Shown here: one piece after another, positions 18,107-26,800 of the stretch | How the letters are laid out: every line of letters begins with the position of its first letter | Position numbering within the stretch: the stretch's first letter is position 1 | Assembly: GCA_900319625.1 (NCBI GenBank) | Contig: ONPD01000003.1 | Coordinates: 186,001-250,000, forward strand | Source of the DNA: an uncultured Treponema sp. | GTDB taxonomy: Bacteria > Spirochaetota > Spirochaetia > Treponematales > Treponemataceae | Length of the DNA stretch: 64,000 bases | Direction: 5' to 3' | Program-made: the position numbers and the translations under genes | The notes under the pieces: model-generated | The model's database searches: none | What the model was told of the DNA's origin: nothing | What the model saw: only the letters and a program-made list of their open reading frames with translations

Positions 18107-19477
18107 ATGGATTTGATTATTAAAAACGGAACTATTGTAACATCAAAGGAAACTTTTAAGGCCGACCTTGGAGTTTCCGGCGGAAAAATTGTTGCAATCG
18201 CTTCTGACCTAAAAGATGACAAGGCCAAAGTTGTGGATGCGGAAGGAAAGCTTATCCTTCCCGGCGCAATTGATGCCCACACCCACCTTGCAATGCCTTT
18301 CGGCGGTACGGTTTCTGCCGACGGTTACGGAGCCGGAACGAGGGCTGCGGCCTGCGGCGGTGTAACTACAGTTTTTGATTACCCTATGCAGCGCAAGGGA
18401 AAAGGAATCATCGAAACGGTTGACGAAAGAAAAAAGATGGCAGAAAAGGAAGCCTGCTGCGACTTTGCCTTCCACTGCTGCATCACCGATTTAAACGGAG
18501 GAGCAATTCTTGACGAGTTTAAGTCGGCCGTTGATTACGGAGTTTCAAGCTTTAAGTGTTTCTTTGTTTACAAAAAAGAAGGAATGATGGTTGATGATGC
18601 AACCTTTGTAAAAATCCTTCTTAAGGCAAAGGAAGTTGGAGCAATCACAAATCTTCATGCAGAAAACCCAGACATGATTGATTTGAGGGTTGCCCAGTAT
18701 CTTTCGGAAGGAAAAACTGATGCCTGGTACCACTACATGAGCCGTCCGGAATTCGTAGCTGCCGAAGCAGACAAACGGGCCGTTCACTGGGCTAAAAACT
18801 CAGATGCCCCTCTTTACATTGTTCACATGTCGGACAAGGAAGGCCTTGAAGCCGCAGTAAAAGCCAAGATGGAAGGAGCAAAAATCTTTATAGAAACCTG
18901 TCCTCAGTATCTTGAGTTCACCTGCGACGTTTACAAGCGCCCGGACGGACGAAACTTTGTCTGCTCGCCTCCAATGAAGGGAGAAGAAAGCCGTCAGGCT
19001 TTGTGGCAGGCAATTCAGAACGGAAGTATTGATACTGTCGCAACTGACCACTGCCCTTTCCAGCAGAGTGAAAAGGACTGGGGCTTAAATGACTTTACAA
19101 AGATTCCAAACGGCTGTGCCGGAGTTGAAAACCTTTATCCATACATGCTGGGAGCCGCAACAGACGGAAAGATTTCTTATTCCCGCGCTGTTGAACTTTG
19201 TGCAGAAAATCCTGCAAAGATTTTCGGATGCACTCAGAAAGGCTCGCTTGCAGTCGGAAAGGATGCGGACATCGTAATTTACGACCCTAAAAAGGATTTC
19301 ACTATCAGCGTAAAAAACATGCATTCGGACTATGACCATACAATCTGGGAGGGCCTGACAGTTCACGGTTATCCGGTTCAGACTTATGTACGCGGTTCCC
19401 TTGTTTATGACAATGGTCAGTATGTAGGAAAACCCGGCGAAGGCAAGTTTGTAAAATGCGCGCCAGTTAAGTTTTAA
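18107..19477 (+). CDS. hydA: dihydropyrimidinase (hydantoinase family)
   Basis: This 456-residue amidohydrolase opens dihydrouracil to N-carbamoyl-beta-alanine, the second reductive uracil step. Metal ligands are visible: DAHTHL, the carbamylated lysine region SSFKCFFVYKKEG, NLHAEN, YIVHMSD and the aspartate in ATDHCPF. It follows the binding-protein gene by 18 bases and precedes the PreA-like gene, so order supports dihydropyrimidinase over allantoinase or D-hydantoinase. The length is near the family norm. Spacing suggests a single operon from the ABC genes. Confidence 0.9.
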   Translation: MDLIIKNGTIVTSKETFKADLGVSGGKIVAIASDLKDDKAKVVDAEGKLILPGAIDAHTHLAMPFGGTVSADGYGAGTRAAACGGVTTVFDYPMQRKGKGIIETVDERKKMAEKEACCDFAFHCCITDLNGGAILDEFKSAVDYGVSSFKCFFVYKKEGMMVDDATFVKILLKAKEVGAITNLHAENPDMIDLRVAQYLSEGKTDAWYHYMSRPEFVAAEADKRAVHWAKNSDAPLYIVHMSDKEGLEAAVKAKMEGAKIFIETCPQYLEFTCDVYKRPDGRNFVCSPPMKGEESRQALWQAIQNGSIDTVATDHCPFQQSEKDWGLNDFTKIPNGCAGVENLYPYMLGAATDGKISYSRAVELCAENPAKIFGCTQKGSLAVGKDADIVIYDPKKDFTISVKNMHSDYDHTIWEGLTVHGYPVQTYVRGSLVYDNGQYVGKPGEGKFVKCAPVKF

Positions 19478-19503
19478 GTTAAAAAATACAAAGGAGAAAC
19501 AGA

Positions 19504-21036
19504 ATGGATTTTCAATATGCTTCACAGATTATAAAGGAATCGGCTTCCTCATGCCTTCTTTGCAGCGGAAAAAACTGCAGCGTAGCCTGCAAAAAGGGAG
19601 TGGATGCGGCAAAGATTTTGTATTCCCTCCATTTTGAAAATAACTGCGGCGCCTACGCTACAGCAAAGAAAAACACAGCCTGCCTGACCTGCGACTCAAA
19701 AGAATGCGAGCTGGCCTGCTTAAAAGGAAAAATCACCCGTCCTGTTCCGGTTCAAAAGACAATTTCTGCCCTGCTTTCCCTGCCGGAAGATTCTTCTGAA
19801 CTCAAGGATGGAAGTGTAAACGAAAATTATGATGAAGTTTTCCTTGATACCCTTTTCTGCGGAGTACGCTGTGAAAATCCATTTTTTCTTTCTTCCTCAG
19901 TTGTTGCCAGCAATTATGAAATGATTGCAAAAGCCTTTGACGAGGGCTGGGCGGGCGTTGCCTTTAAGACAATCGGAGCCTTTGTTCCTGAAGAGGTTTC
20001 GCCCCGCTTTGCAACCCTCAAAAAGGAAAACGACGGCTTTGTAGGATTTAAAAACATTGAGCAGATAAGCGATCACACGCTTGCAGAAAACCTTGATTTT
20101 ATCAGGCGGCTCAAGGCTGAATATCCTACCAAGGTGATTATTGCAAGCATTATGGGACGAAACGAGCGGGAATGGGAAAGTCTTGCAACTCAGGTTCAGA
20201 ATGCAGGTGCGGACATTATCGAATGTAACTTTTCCTGCCCTCACATGGCAACTCACGGACTTGGAAGTGATGTGGGACAAAATCCCGAGCTTGTAGCCCA
20301 GTACGTAAAGGCTGTAAGGCGGGCTTCAACTATCCCGATTCTTGCAAAAATGACTCCTAACGTCGGCAACATGGAGCTGCCTGCCATTGCAGCGGTAAAT
20401 GCCGGTGCAGACGGACTTGCGGCAATCAATACAATCAAATCAATTTTGAACGTTGATTTAGATTCCTTTGTTTCTCAGCCCCAGGTTGGAAACTACACCA
20501 GCGTCGGCGGTTATTCCGGTAAAGCCGTAAAGCCGATTGCCCTGCGTTTTATCAATGATATCCGAAAATGCATTGAAACAAGGGCAATTCCGGTAAGCGG
20601 AATGGGCGGAATTGAAAGCTGGCGCGATGCGGCCGAGTTTATCTCTATGGGCTGCGGCACCATTCAGGTAACGACCGCGGTTATGCAGTACGGTTACGGA
20701 ATTATCCACGATATGATTGACGGAATCAAAAGGTATCTTGCAAAGTACGGCTACAATTCCATTCAGCAGATTGTGGGACAGGCACTGCCAAAAATAATTC
20801 CAACCGACTTACTGGACAGAAGGACAAGACAGTTCCCTAAATTCGTGCGGGACAAATGCGTAGGCTGCGGAAGGTGCATAACCTCCTGCTACGACGGCGG
20901 TCATCAGGCACTGGATATGGGAAAGAACGGAAAGCCGGTTTTGAACAAAAACTGCGTCGGCTGTCAGCTCTGTCTTCTGGTCTGCCCTGCTCAGGCTATT
21001 ATAGCTGGAACAAGAAGCCAGCTTAGCAATAAATAA
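19504..21036 (+). CDS. preA: NAD-dependent dihydropyrimidine dehydrogenase subunit PreA with an extra N-terminal iron-sulfur domain
   Basis: This enzyme reduces uracil to dihydrouracil. The FMN/pyrimidine barrel has the catalytic cysteine in ECNFSCPH, then MATHGLGSDVGQ, AKMTPNVG and SMGCGTIQVTTAVM. Two [4Fe-4S] motifs end the protein (CVGCGRCITSC, CVGCQLCLLVC). Ordinary PreA is about 410 residues; this one is 510. The extra N-terminus repeats C-x2-C-x4-C-x3-C at Cys17/20/25/29 and Cys60/63/68/72 and resembles the start of PreT/GltD. No PreT with FAD and NAD domains follows, so the electron donor is open; GltD at 28532 has the related fold. Confidence 0.88.
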   Translation: MDFQYASQIIKESASSCLLCSGKNCSVACKKGVDAAKILYSLHFENNCGAYATAKKNTACLTCDSKECELACLKGKITRPVPVQKTISALLSLPEDSSELKDGSVNENYDEVFLDTLFCGVRCENPFFLSSSVVASNYEMIAKAFDEGWAGVAFKTIGAFVPEEVSPRFATLKKENDGFVGFKNIEQISDHTLAENLDFIRRLKAEYPTKVIIASIMGRNEREWESLATQVQNAGADIIECNFSCPHMATHGLGSDVGQNPELVAQYVKAVRRASTIPILAKMTPNVGNMELPAIAAVNAGADGLAAINTIKSILNVDLDSFVSQPQVGNYTSVGGYSGKAVKPIALRFINDIRKCIETRAIPVSGMGGIESWRDAAEFISMGCGTIQVTTAVMQYGYGIIHDMIDGIKRYLAKYGYNSIQQIVGQALPKIIPTDLLDRRTRQFPKFVRDKCVGCGRCITSCYDGGHQALDMGKNGKPVLNKNCVGCQLCLLVCPAQAIIAGTRSQLSNK

Positions 21037-21064
21037 TTAAAAATCAAAAGAAAGGAGAAAAATT

Positions 21065-22294
21065 ATGTACACATGCGACATTAAAAGAATGGAAGACAAA
21101 ATCAAGACTTTTTCAAAGTTTGGTGATACAGGACACGGAGGAATTACCCGCTTTTCCCTTTCACCAGAAGCAATTCAGGCTCGTAACGAAATCAAAGCCA
21201 GAATGACAAAGCTGGGACTTGATTTTAAGACTGATGATATGGGAAACATTTACTGCACTCTGCCGGGAAGCGACCCAAATGCCGGTGTAATTATGAGCGG
21301 AAGCCACTGCGATTCAGTTCGTCAGGGTGGAAACTACGACGGTATTCTTGGTGTAATGACAGCAATGGAAGCCATCGAAACTATCGTTACCCAGAAGATT
21401 CCCCACAAGCATCCTATTCAGCTGGTTGTGTGGACAAACGAGGAAGGTGCCCGCTTTGAACCTGCAATGATGAGCTCGGGCGTAATTACAGGAAAATTTG
21501 ATAAGGCCGCAATGCTTGCTTCAGAAGCTAAGGACATTCCTGGCTACACCTTTGGTCAGGCTCTGGAAGAATCAGGCTTTAAGGGCAGCGAAGAAAACCG
21601 CATAGACCCTAAAAAAACAACAGGCCTTATTGAGCTTCATATTGAGCAGGGGCCTGTTCTTGAAGATGGAAAATACGACATCGGCGTTGTAGAAGGCGTT
21701 TGCGGAATGATTAACTACGAGTTCACCTTCCGCGGCCAGGCTGACCATGCCGGAACCTTCCCGATGCCTTACCGCAAGGATGCCCTTTACGCCGCTTCCC
21801 AGGCTTTGATTTACCTGCACCAGCAGTTTGACAACCTTGATAAAAAGCTAGTTTACACAACCGGAAAAATCAGCTGCCATCCTAACATTCATACAATCAT
21901 TCCTGATGAAATTAAGTTCACCCTGGATGCCCGCCATCAGGACCCGAAGGTTATTGAACAGTGCCTTAGCATCATCAAAAATATGCCTAAAGAATGGGCC
22001 CGCTGCACAATGACTTATGAAGAAGCCTGGAGCCGTAAAACCGTTCAGTACTACCCTGAGTTCATTGATGATGTAGAAAAAGCTTCAAAGGATTTGGGCT
22101 ATACTTCGCTCAGAATGTATTCAGGACCTGGACACGATGCCCAGTACCTCTGCGACATTGTTCCTACAACAATGATTTTCGTACCAAGCGAAGGCGGTCA
22201 TTCTCACTGCGAGCTGGAATATACTCCGGTAGAAAACTGCTGGAAAGGCGCCAACGTGCTTCTGAACACTATTCTGGAGATAGATAAGAAGTAA
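21065..22294 (+). CDS. M20-family amidohydrolase, probable beta-ureidopropionase
   Basis: This 409-residue zinc hydrolase belongs to the allantoate amidohydrolase / N-carbamoyl amino acid hydrolase group. Metal and substrate motifs are GSHCDSV, TNEEGARFEP, ELHIEQGPVLE, GQADHAGTFPM, DARHQDP and SGPGHDAQ. Last in the operon after PreA and dihydropyrimidinase, it should split N-carbamoyl-beta-alanine into beta-alanine, CO2 and ammonia. AAAGGAG precedes the ATG. Allantoate as substrate cannot be ruled out by sequence, but no allantoinase partner is seen. Confidence 0.85.
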   Translation: MYTCDIKRMEDKIKTFSKFGDTGHGGITRFSLSPEAIQARNEIKARMTKLGLDFKTDDMGNIYCTLPGSDPNAGVIMSGSHCDSVRQGGNYDGILGVMTAMEAIETIVTQKIPHKHPIQLVVWTNEEGARFEPAMMSSGVITGKFDKAAMLASEAKDIPGYTFGQALEESGFKGSEENRIDPKKTTGLIELHIEQGPVLEDGKYDIGVVEGVCGMINYEFTFRGQADHAGTFPMPYRKDALYAASQALIYLHQQFDNLDKKLVYTTGKISCHPNIHTIIPDEIKFTLDARHQDPKVIEQCLSIIKNMPKEWARCTMTYEEAWSRKTVQYYPEFIDDVEKASKDLGYTSLRMYSGPGHDAQYLCDIVPTTMIFVPSEGGHSHCELEYTPVENCWKGANVLLNTILEIDKK

Positions 22295-22298
22295 GTTG

Positions 22299-22326
22299 AA
22301 AAGGCTCTGTGAAAACAGGGCCTTTT
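22299..22326. terminator. bidirectional terminator between the hydrolase and pucR
   Basis: AAAAGGCTCTGT (22299-22310) pairs with ACAGGGCCTTTT (22315-22326) around a GAAA tetraloop, with A- and T-runs on both sides. It overlaps the stop codon of convergent pucR. Confidence 0.88.
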
Positions 22327-23515
22327 AAATTTCGTCCAGCATATCTTTTACATGAAGGGCGGTCATGATTTTGTACATAGATTCCGAATCCTGCATGTCT
22401 ACGCCAAGGATTTCGGAAATGCGGCGGATACGGTAATTAATAGTATTGCGGTGGGTAAAAATTCCTTCGGCGGTTTTCTGGATTCTGCCGCCGTAGCTGG
22501 CATAGAGCTTAAGGGTTTCAAGAAAATCGTCCCGTTTATCCTTTCCAAGCGAATCAAGCTTTCCTAAAACTTCATTGTAAAAATTTTCCAAGACAGCTCT
22601 GTCCTTTACTTCAGAAAAAATTTTATAAACGCCAAGGGAGTTGTAATCATTAACACTTGTATCGGAATTCAAAAACTTCAGGGCAAATTCCGCGTGGGCA
22701 TATTCTGATTCCAGCTCCTTGTAAGAGCGGCAGACAGCCGAAACTGCAATTTTTGCTCCGGTCAGATATTTATCTTTTTTTGAAATCTTATTCATGATTG
22801 CGGCTGTATCGCGGCCGTCGGTATGAAGGATATAAATTGCCCGGCCGTTAAAAAGATACCAGCAGAAATCAAAAGGGCTGAGCCCTATTTTTGTATTAAA
22901 CGAATAATCCAGATAACGCTGCAGCTGGTCTGTATTGTTATCAAAAAGATTTTCGGGAAGCTTCATAAGAATGACAGAATATTCGCTTGCATTGGCAAAG
23001 GAAGTATTCTGCAGGCAGGAGGCATCAAAGTTTTTAGGATGAAAAATTGCATCATAAAAGCACTGTTCAAGAGTTTTATGCTTCTGATTATCATTTACAA
23101 TCCTGTTGCAGACCTCCTGCATCAAATCTATGGTGTGTACATCCCAGGGCATTGTAAAAAGAGGAAACTGCAGACGCTCACACAGGGCGATAATTGAAGC
23201 TGGAATTGTGTCTATGTATTTTCCGACGTTTACAATCAGGCCGGAAGCATTGCGGTTTGAAAGTTCTGTGATTGTCCTGCAAAGAAATTCTGTTATGTAT
23301 TCTTTTGACTGGTCAGCTGTATTCTGTGAATGACGGTAAACGTTCAGACCGGTTGTTACGGCAAGCTCACTGCCCCGGATAAATTCAATTGTATCAGGGT
23401 CTTCGGTATAGCAGATCCAGCTTACATATTTATTAAGCCCGTCCTTACCGGCAACAAGTTTGAGTCTGAACATATTGATAGTGTAGTTATAAATATACTG
23501 AACGCTTAATGCCAT
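22325..23515 (-). CDS. pucR: PucR-family transcriptional regulator
   Basis: I start this protein at ATG 23515 (396 residues) because the next residues match the PucR N-terminal domain (KLVAGKDGLNKYVSWI, GSELAVTTGL). The C-terminal part has the PucR-type helix-turn-helix: LKLYASYGGRIQKTAEGIFTHRNTINYRIRRI. Relatives activate purine or other nitrogen-source catabolism genes in response to metabolites. It is convergent with the uracil operon, its likely target, and divergent from gltB. The T-run of a leader terminator abuts the start, and no Shine-Dalgarno sequence is visible, so translation may be weak. Confidence 0.85.
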   Translation of the reverse strand: MALSVQYIYNYTINMFRLKLVAGKDGLNKYVSWICYTEDPDTIEFIRGSELAVTTGLNVYRHSQNTADQSKEYITEFLCRTITELSNRNASGLIVNVGKYIDTIPASIIALCERLQFPLFTMPWDVHTIDLMQEVCNRIVNDNQKHKTLEQCFYDAIFHPKNFDASCLQNTSFANASEYSVILMKLPENLFDNNTDQLQRYLDYSFNTKIGLSPFDFCWYLFNGRAIYILHTDGRDTAAIMNKISKKDKYLTGAKIAVSAVCRSYKELESEYAHAEFALKFLNSDTSVNDYNSLGVYKIFSEVKDRAVLENFYNEVLGKLDSLGKDKRDDFLETLKLYASYGGRIQKTAEGIFTHRNTINYRIRRISEILGVDMQDSESMYKIMTALHVKDMLDEI

Positions 23516-23527
23516 ATAAAAAAAAGT

Positions 23528-23579
23528 GGCGGTGAAATCAGCCTGTACTGAGTACCTGTACAGAACCGACTTCATCGCC
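23528..23579 (-). terminator. second leader terminator of pucR
   Basis: On the minus strand GGCGATGAAGTCGG pairs with CTGATTTCACCGCC, leaving one A-C mismatch, with an inner CTGTAC / GTACAG stem, followed by A-C and a run of eight T that ends three bases before the start codon. Confidence 0.75.
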
Positions 23580-23603
23580 GGATAGTAAAAAGAAACGAAA
23601 AAA

Positions 23604-23629
23604 GGCCGCAAAGCATATACTCTGCGACC
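23604..23629 (-). terminator. first leader terminator of pucR
   Basis: GGTCGCAGAG and CTTTGCGGCC pair on the minus strand around a TATATG loop, followed by six T. The 5' arm is shared with the AACGAG hexaloop hairpin. Confidence 0.78.
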
Positions 23630-23670
23630 TCGTTGCCGTTTGATATTTGAGTTTATACAGTTTCGAAAAA

Positions 23671-23698
23671 AATAAGTCAAGCCTTTACTTGACTTATT
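23671..23698. repeat. inverted repeat holding both -35 boxes of pucR and gltB
   Basis: AATAAGTCAAG (23671-23681) and CTTGACTTATT (23688-23698) form a perfect 11-bp inverted repeat with a 6-base centre. Each arm contains the TTGACT -35 box of one of the two divergent promoters, so polymerases or a shared regulator would compete here. Confidence 0.75.
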
Positions 23699-23789
23699 CT
23701 AAAATAATTCAGTATTATTAAAGAAATACGGCAAAGAGGTCGTAGATAATTTTTCGTTTTCAGGCGAAATATTGTCTACGGCCTTTTTT
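23689..23789 (+). promoter_or_regulatory. gltB promoter and single-hexaloop ANTAR-type leader
   Basis: Promoter: -35 TTGACT (23689-23694), spacer 18, -10 TATTAT (23713-23718), start near 23725. Stem ACGGC / GTCGT closes hexaloop AAAGAG (23728-23743), only a few bases into the RNA. Its 3' arm is the start of terminator 23738-23783. No second A-N-N-G hexaloop is visible. The asnB leader has the same loop and design. Confidence 0.8.
23738..23783 (+). terminator. leader terminator of gltB
   Basis: GGTCGTAGATAAT (23738-23750) pairs over 13 positions with ATTGTCTACGGCC (23771-23783), then six T. It ends about 50 bases before the gltB start. Confidence 0.87.
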
Positions 23790-23833
23790 GTTTTTAAATT
23801 TCTTTCAGAGGGCGCAGGCCCGCGGAGCTGGAA

Positions 23834-26800
23834 ATGCAGAAGACTCTTTATGAACCTTCATTTGAACATGACAACTGCGGTATTGGAGCGGTTGTAAACA
23901 TTGACGGAAGCAAAACCCACAAAATTGTTGATAACGCGCTTAGCATTGTAGAAAAGCTTGAACACCGTGCGGGAAAAGACGCTTCGGGCGAAACAGGAGA
24001 TGGTGTTGGTATTTTAGTACAGATAAGCCATGACTTTTTTAAGAAGGAAGCTGCTGATTTAATCGGAAAAGCAGGCGAACGCGATTACGGAATCGGACAG
24101 TTTTTCTTTCCCTGCGATGAAAAAGAAGCAGAAAAGGAAAAAGACCGCTTTGAAAAATGCGTAAAATCTGAAGGCTTGAAATTCCTTGGCTGGCGTAAGG
24201 TTCCTGTAAATGCAGATGTTCTTGGAAAAAAAGCCCGCGACTGTATGCCGCAAATCTGGCAGGCCTTTATTGCACGCCCGGAAGACACAGAACGCGGTCT
24301 TGAATTTGACCGTCGCCTTTACATACTCAGACGAGAGTTTGAGAAAGGAAATGGGGGCGTTGCGGGGGATACCCCCGCTGGAAAGGGTAGCGAGCAAGGC
24401 ACTGCGAGCGAGGGGAAGGCTTTCCCCACCTACGTCTGTTCTCTCAGCAGCCGCACCATTGTTTATAAGGGAATGTTCCTTGTTCACGAACTGAGAACCT
24501 TCTACAGCGATTTGCAGTCAGAAGCCTACGCTTCAAGCCTTGCAATCGTACATTCACGCTTTTCTACAAATACACAGCCAAGCTGGCAGAGAGCCCACCC
24601 TAACCGCTTTATAGCCCACAACGGAGAAATCAACACAATCCGCGGTAACGTTGACCGAATGCTGGCCCGCGAAGAAACAATTTCTTCTACAAAGCTGGAC
24701 AGTAAAGAGCTTGAAAAAGTGCTGCCGGCTGTAGATACAACTGGCTCAGACTCAGCAATGCTGGACAATACTCTGGAATTCCTTGTAATGAACGGTATTC
24801 CTCTTCCACTTGCAGTTATGATGTGTATTCCAGAGCCATGGAAGCATGATGACAATATGCCTGAACTCAAAAAGGATTTTTACCACTATTGGGCAACTAT
24901 GATGGAAAGCTGGGACGGCCCTGCCGCAATTCTCTTCAGCGATGGAGACCTGCTTGGAGCAACACTTGACCGCAACGGACTCCGCCCAAGCCGCTACTAC
25001 ATCACAAAAGACGGAATGTTGATTTTGAGCAGTGAGGTTGGCGTTCTTGATATTCCGGAAGATAACATTAAGGAAAAATCACGACTTCAGCCTGGCCGCA
25101 TTCTTCTTGTTGATACTGTGCAGAAAAAAATCATTACAGATGAAGAATGTAAAAATCATTACGCTTCCCTCTACCCTTACGGCGAATGGCTGGATATGAA
25201 TCTTACTCATCTTGCTGAACTCAAAATCCCTAATAAAAAAGTTCCTGTTCATACACTGGAAGAGCGAAATATTTTGTACAGGGCTTTCGGCTGGAACTAC
25301 GAGGACGTAAACGAAATGGTTCTTCCGATGGCAAAAAACGGAGTTGAACCGACTGCCAGTATGGGCGTTGATACTCCTCTTGCCGTTATGAGTGAAAAGC
25401 ACCCAAGCCTCTTCAGTTACTTCAAGCAGCTTTTTGCCCAGGTAACAAACCCTCCGATTGACAGCCTGCGAGAAAAAATCGTTACTGACACAACAGTTTA
25501 CCTTGGAAAGGACGGAAACCTTCTTGAACCGGCCGACAAAAACTGCCGTGTTCTTGAAGTAAATAACCCTATTTTGACCGGAACTGACCTGATTAAGATT
25601 GCTGCTTTGAATCAGCCGGGGCTAAAGGCTAAGACAATTTCTATATTATTTGAATTGTCACACGGATTCGAAACGACTAACGTCGTTTCAGACAATAATA
25701 ATTTAGAATCAGCTCTCGATAATCTTTTTGCTCAAATCGACACAGCATACTCAGATGGCTACAACATTATCATTCTCAGCGACCGCGGAGTAGACGAAAA
25801 GCACGCCGCAATTCCTGCCATTCTTGCAGTTTCAGCCGTTGAGCAGCATTTGATCCGCACAAAAAAGCGAACCGCTGTTTCAATCATCCTTGAATCCGCA
25901 GAAGTCCGCGACGTTCACCAGGCCGCAATGTGTTTAGGCTACGGTGCCCGCGCAATCAACCCTTACCTGGCCCACGAAGCAATCGCAGAGCTCATCGACC
26001 AGAAAATTCTTGATAAAGACTATCACACCGCAATCGATGATTACAATAAGGCAGTGATTAACGGAATTGTAAAAATTGCCGCAAAAATGGGTATTTCTAC
26101 AATTCAGTCTTATCAGTCGGCTCAGATTTTCGAAGCAGTCGGAATTGCAGGTGATGTAATCGAAAAATACTTTACAAATACAGTAAGCCGTGTAGGCGGA
26201 ATCGGACTTAAGGAAATTGAAGAGGATGTCCGCTATCACCACGACCAGGGCTTTGACCCTCGCGACCTTACCGTTAATACCCACCTTGATTCCTTTGGAA
26301 AGCATAAATTCCGCAGAGGCCCTCAGGCAGAAAGTCATCTTTACAATCCAGAAACAATTGTTGCCCTGCAGGAATCTACCCGTAACGGTGATTACAACCG
26401 CTTTAAGGAATACACAGCCCTTGTTGATGACAATGCTCATCCTCATACCCTGCGCGCCATGCTGGAATTCAATTTTGACGAAAAGGGCGGAATCAGCATT
26501 GACGAGGTTGAACCTGTTGAGGCTATCGTTCAGCGCTTCAAAACAGGGGCCATGTCTTACGGTTCAATTTCGGAAGAAGCTCACCGCTGTATGGCAGCTG
26601 CAATGAATCACCTGCACGGAAAATCTAACTCCGGCGAAGGTGGTGAAAAACCGGAGCGTCTTGGAACTGAATATAACTCTGCAATCAAGCAGGTTGCTTC
26701 GGGCCGCTTTGGAGTTACAGAAGAATATCTTTTGAGCGCAAGTGAAATCCAGATTAAGATGGCACAGGGCGCTAAGCCTGGTGAAGGCGGCCACCTTCCC

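Larger units (their letters stand above)
23528..23680 (-). promoter_or_regulatory. pucR promoter and tandem ANTAR-type leader
   Basis: Promoter: -35 TTGACT at 23680-23675, spacer 17, -10 TATAAA at 23657-23652. First module: stem CGGC / GTCG with hexaloop AACGAG (23638-23625), overlapping terminator 23604-23629. Second module: stem CCGGC / GTCGG with loop GATGAA (23581-23566), overlapping terminator 23528-23579. Base differences from glnN and amt in the stems are mostly compensated, while the first loop is identical. Confidence 0.8.
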
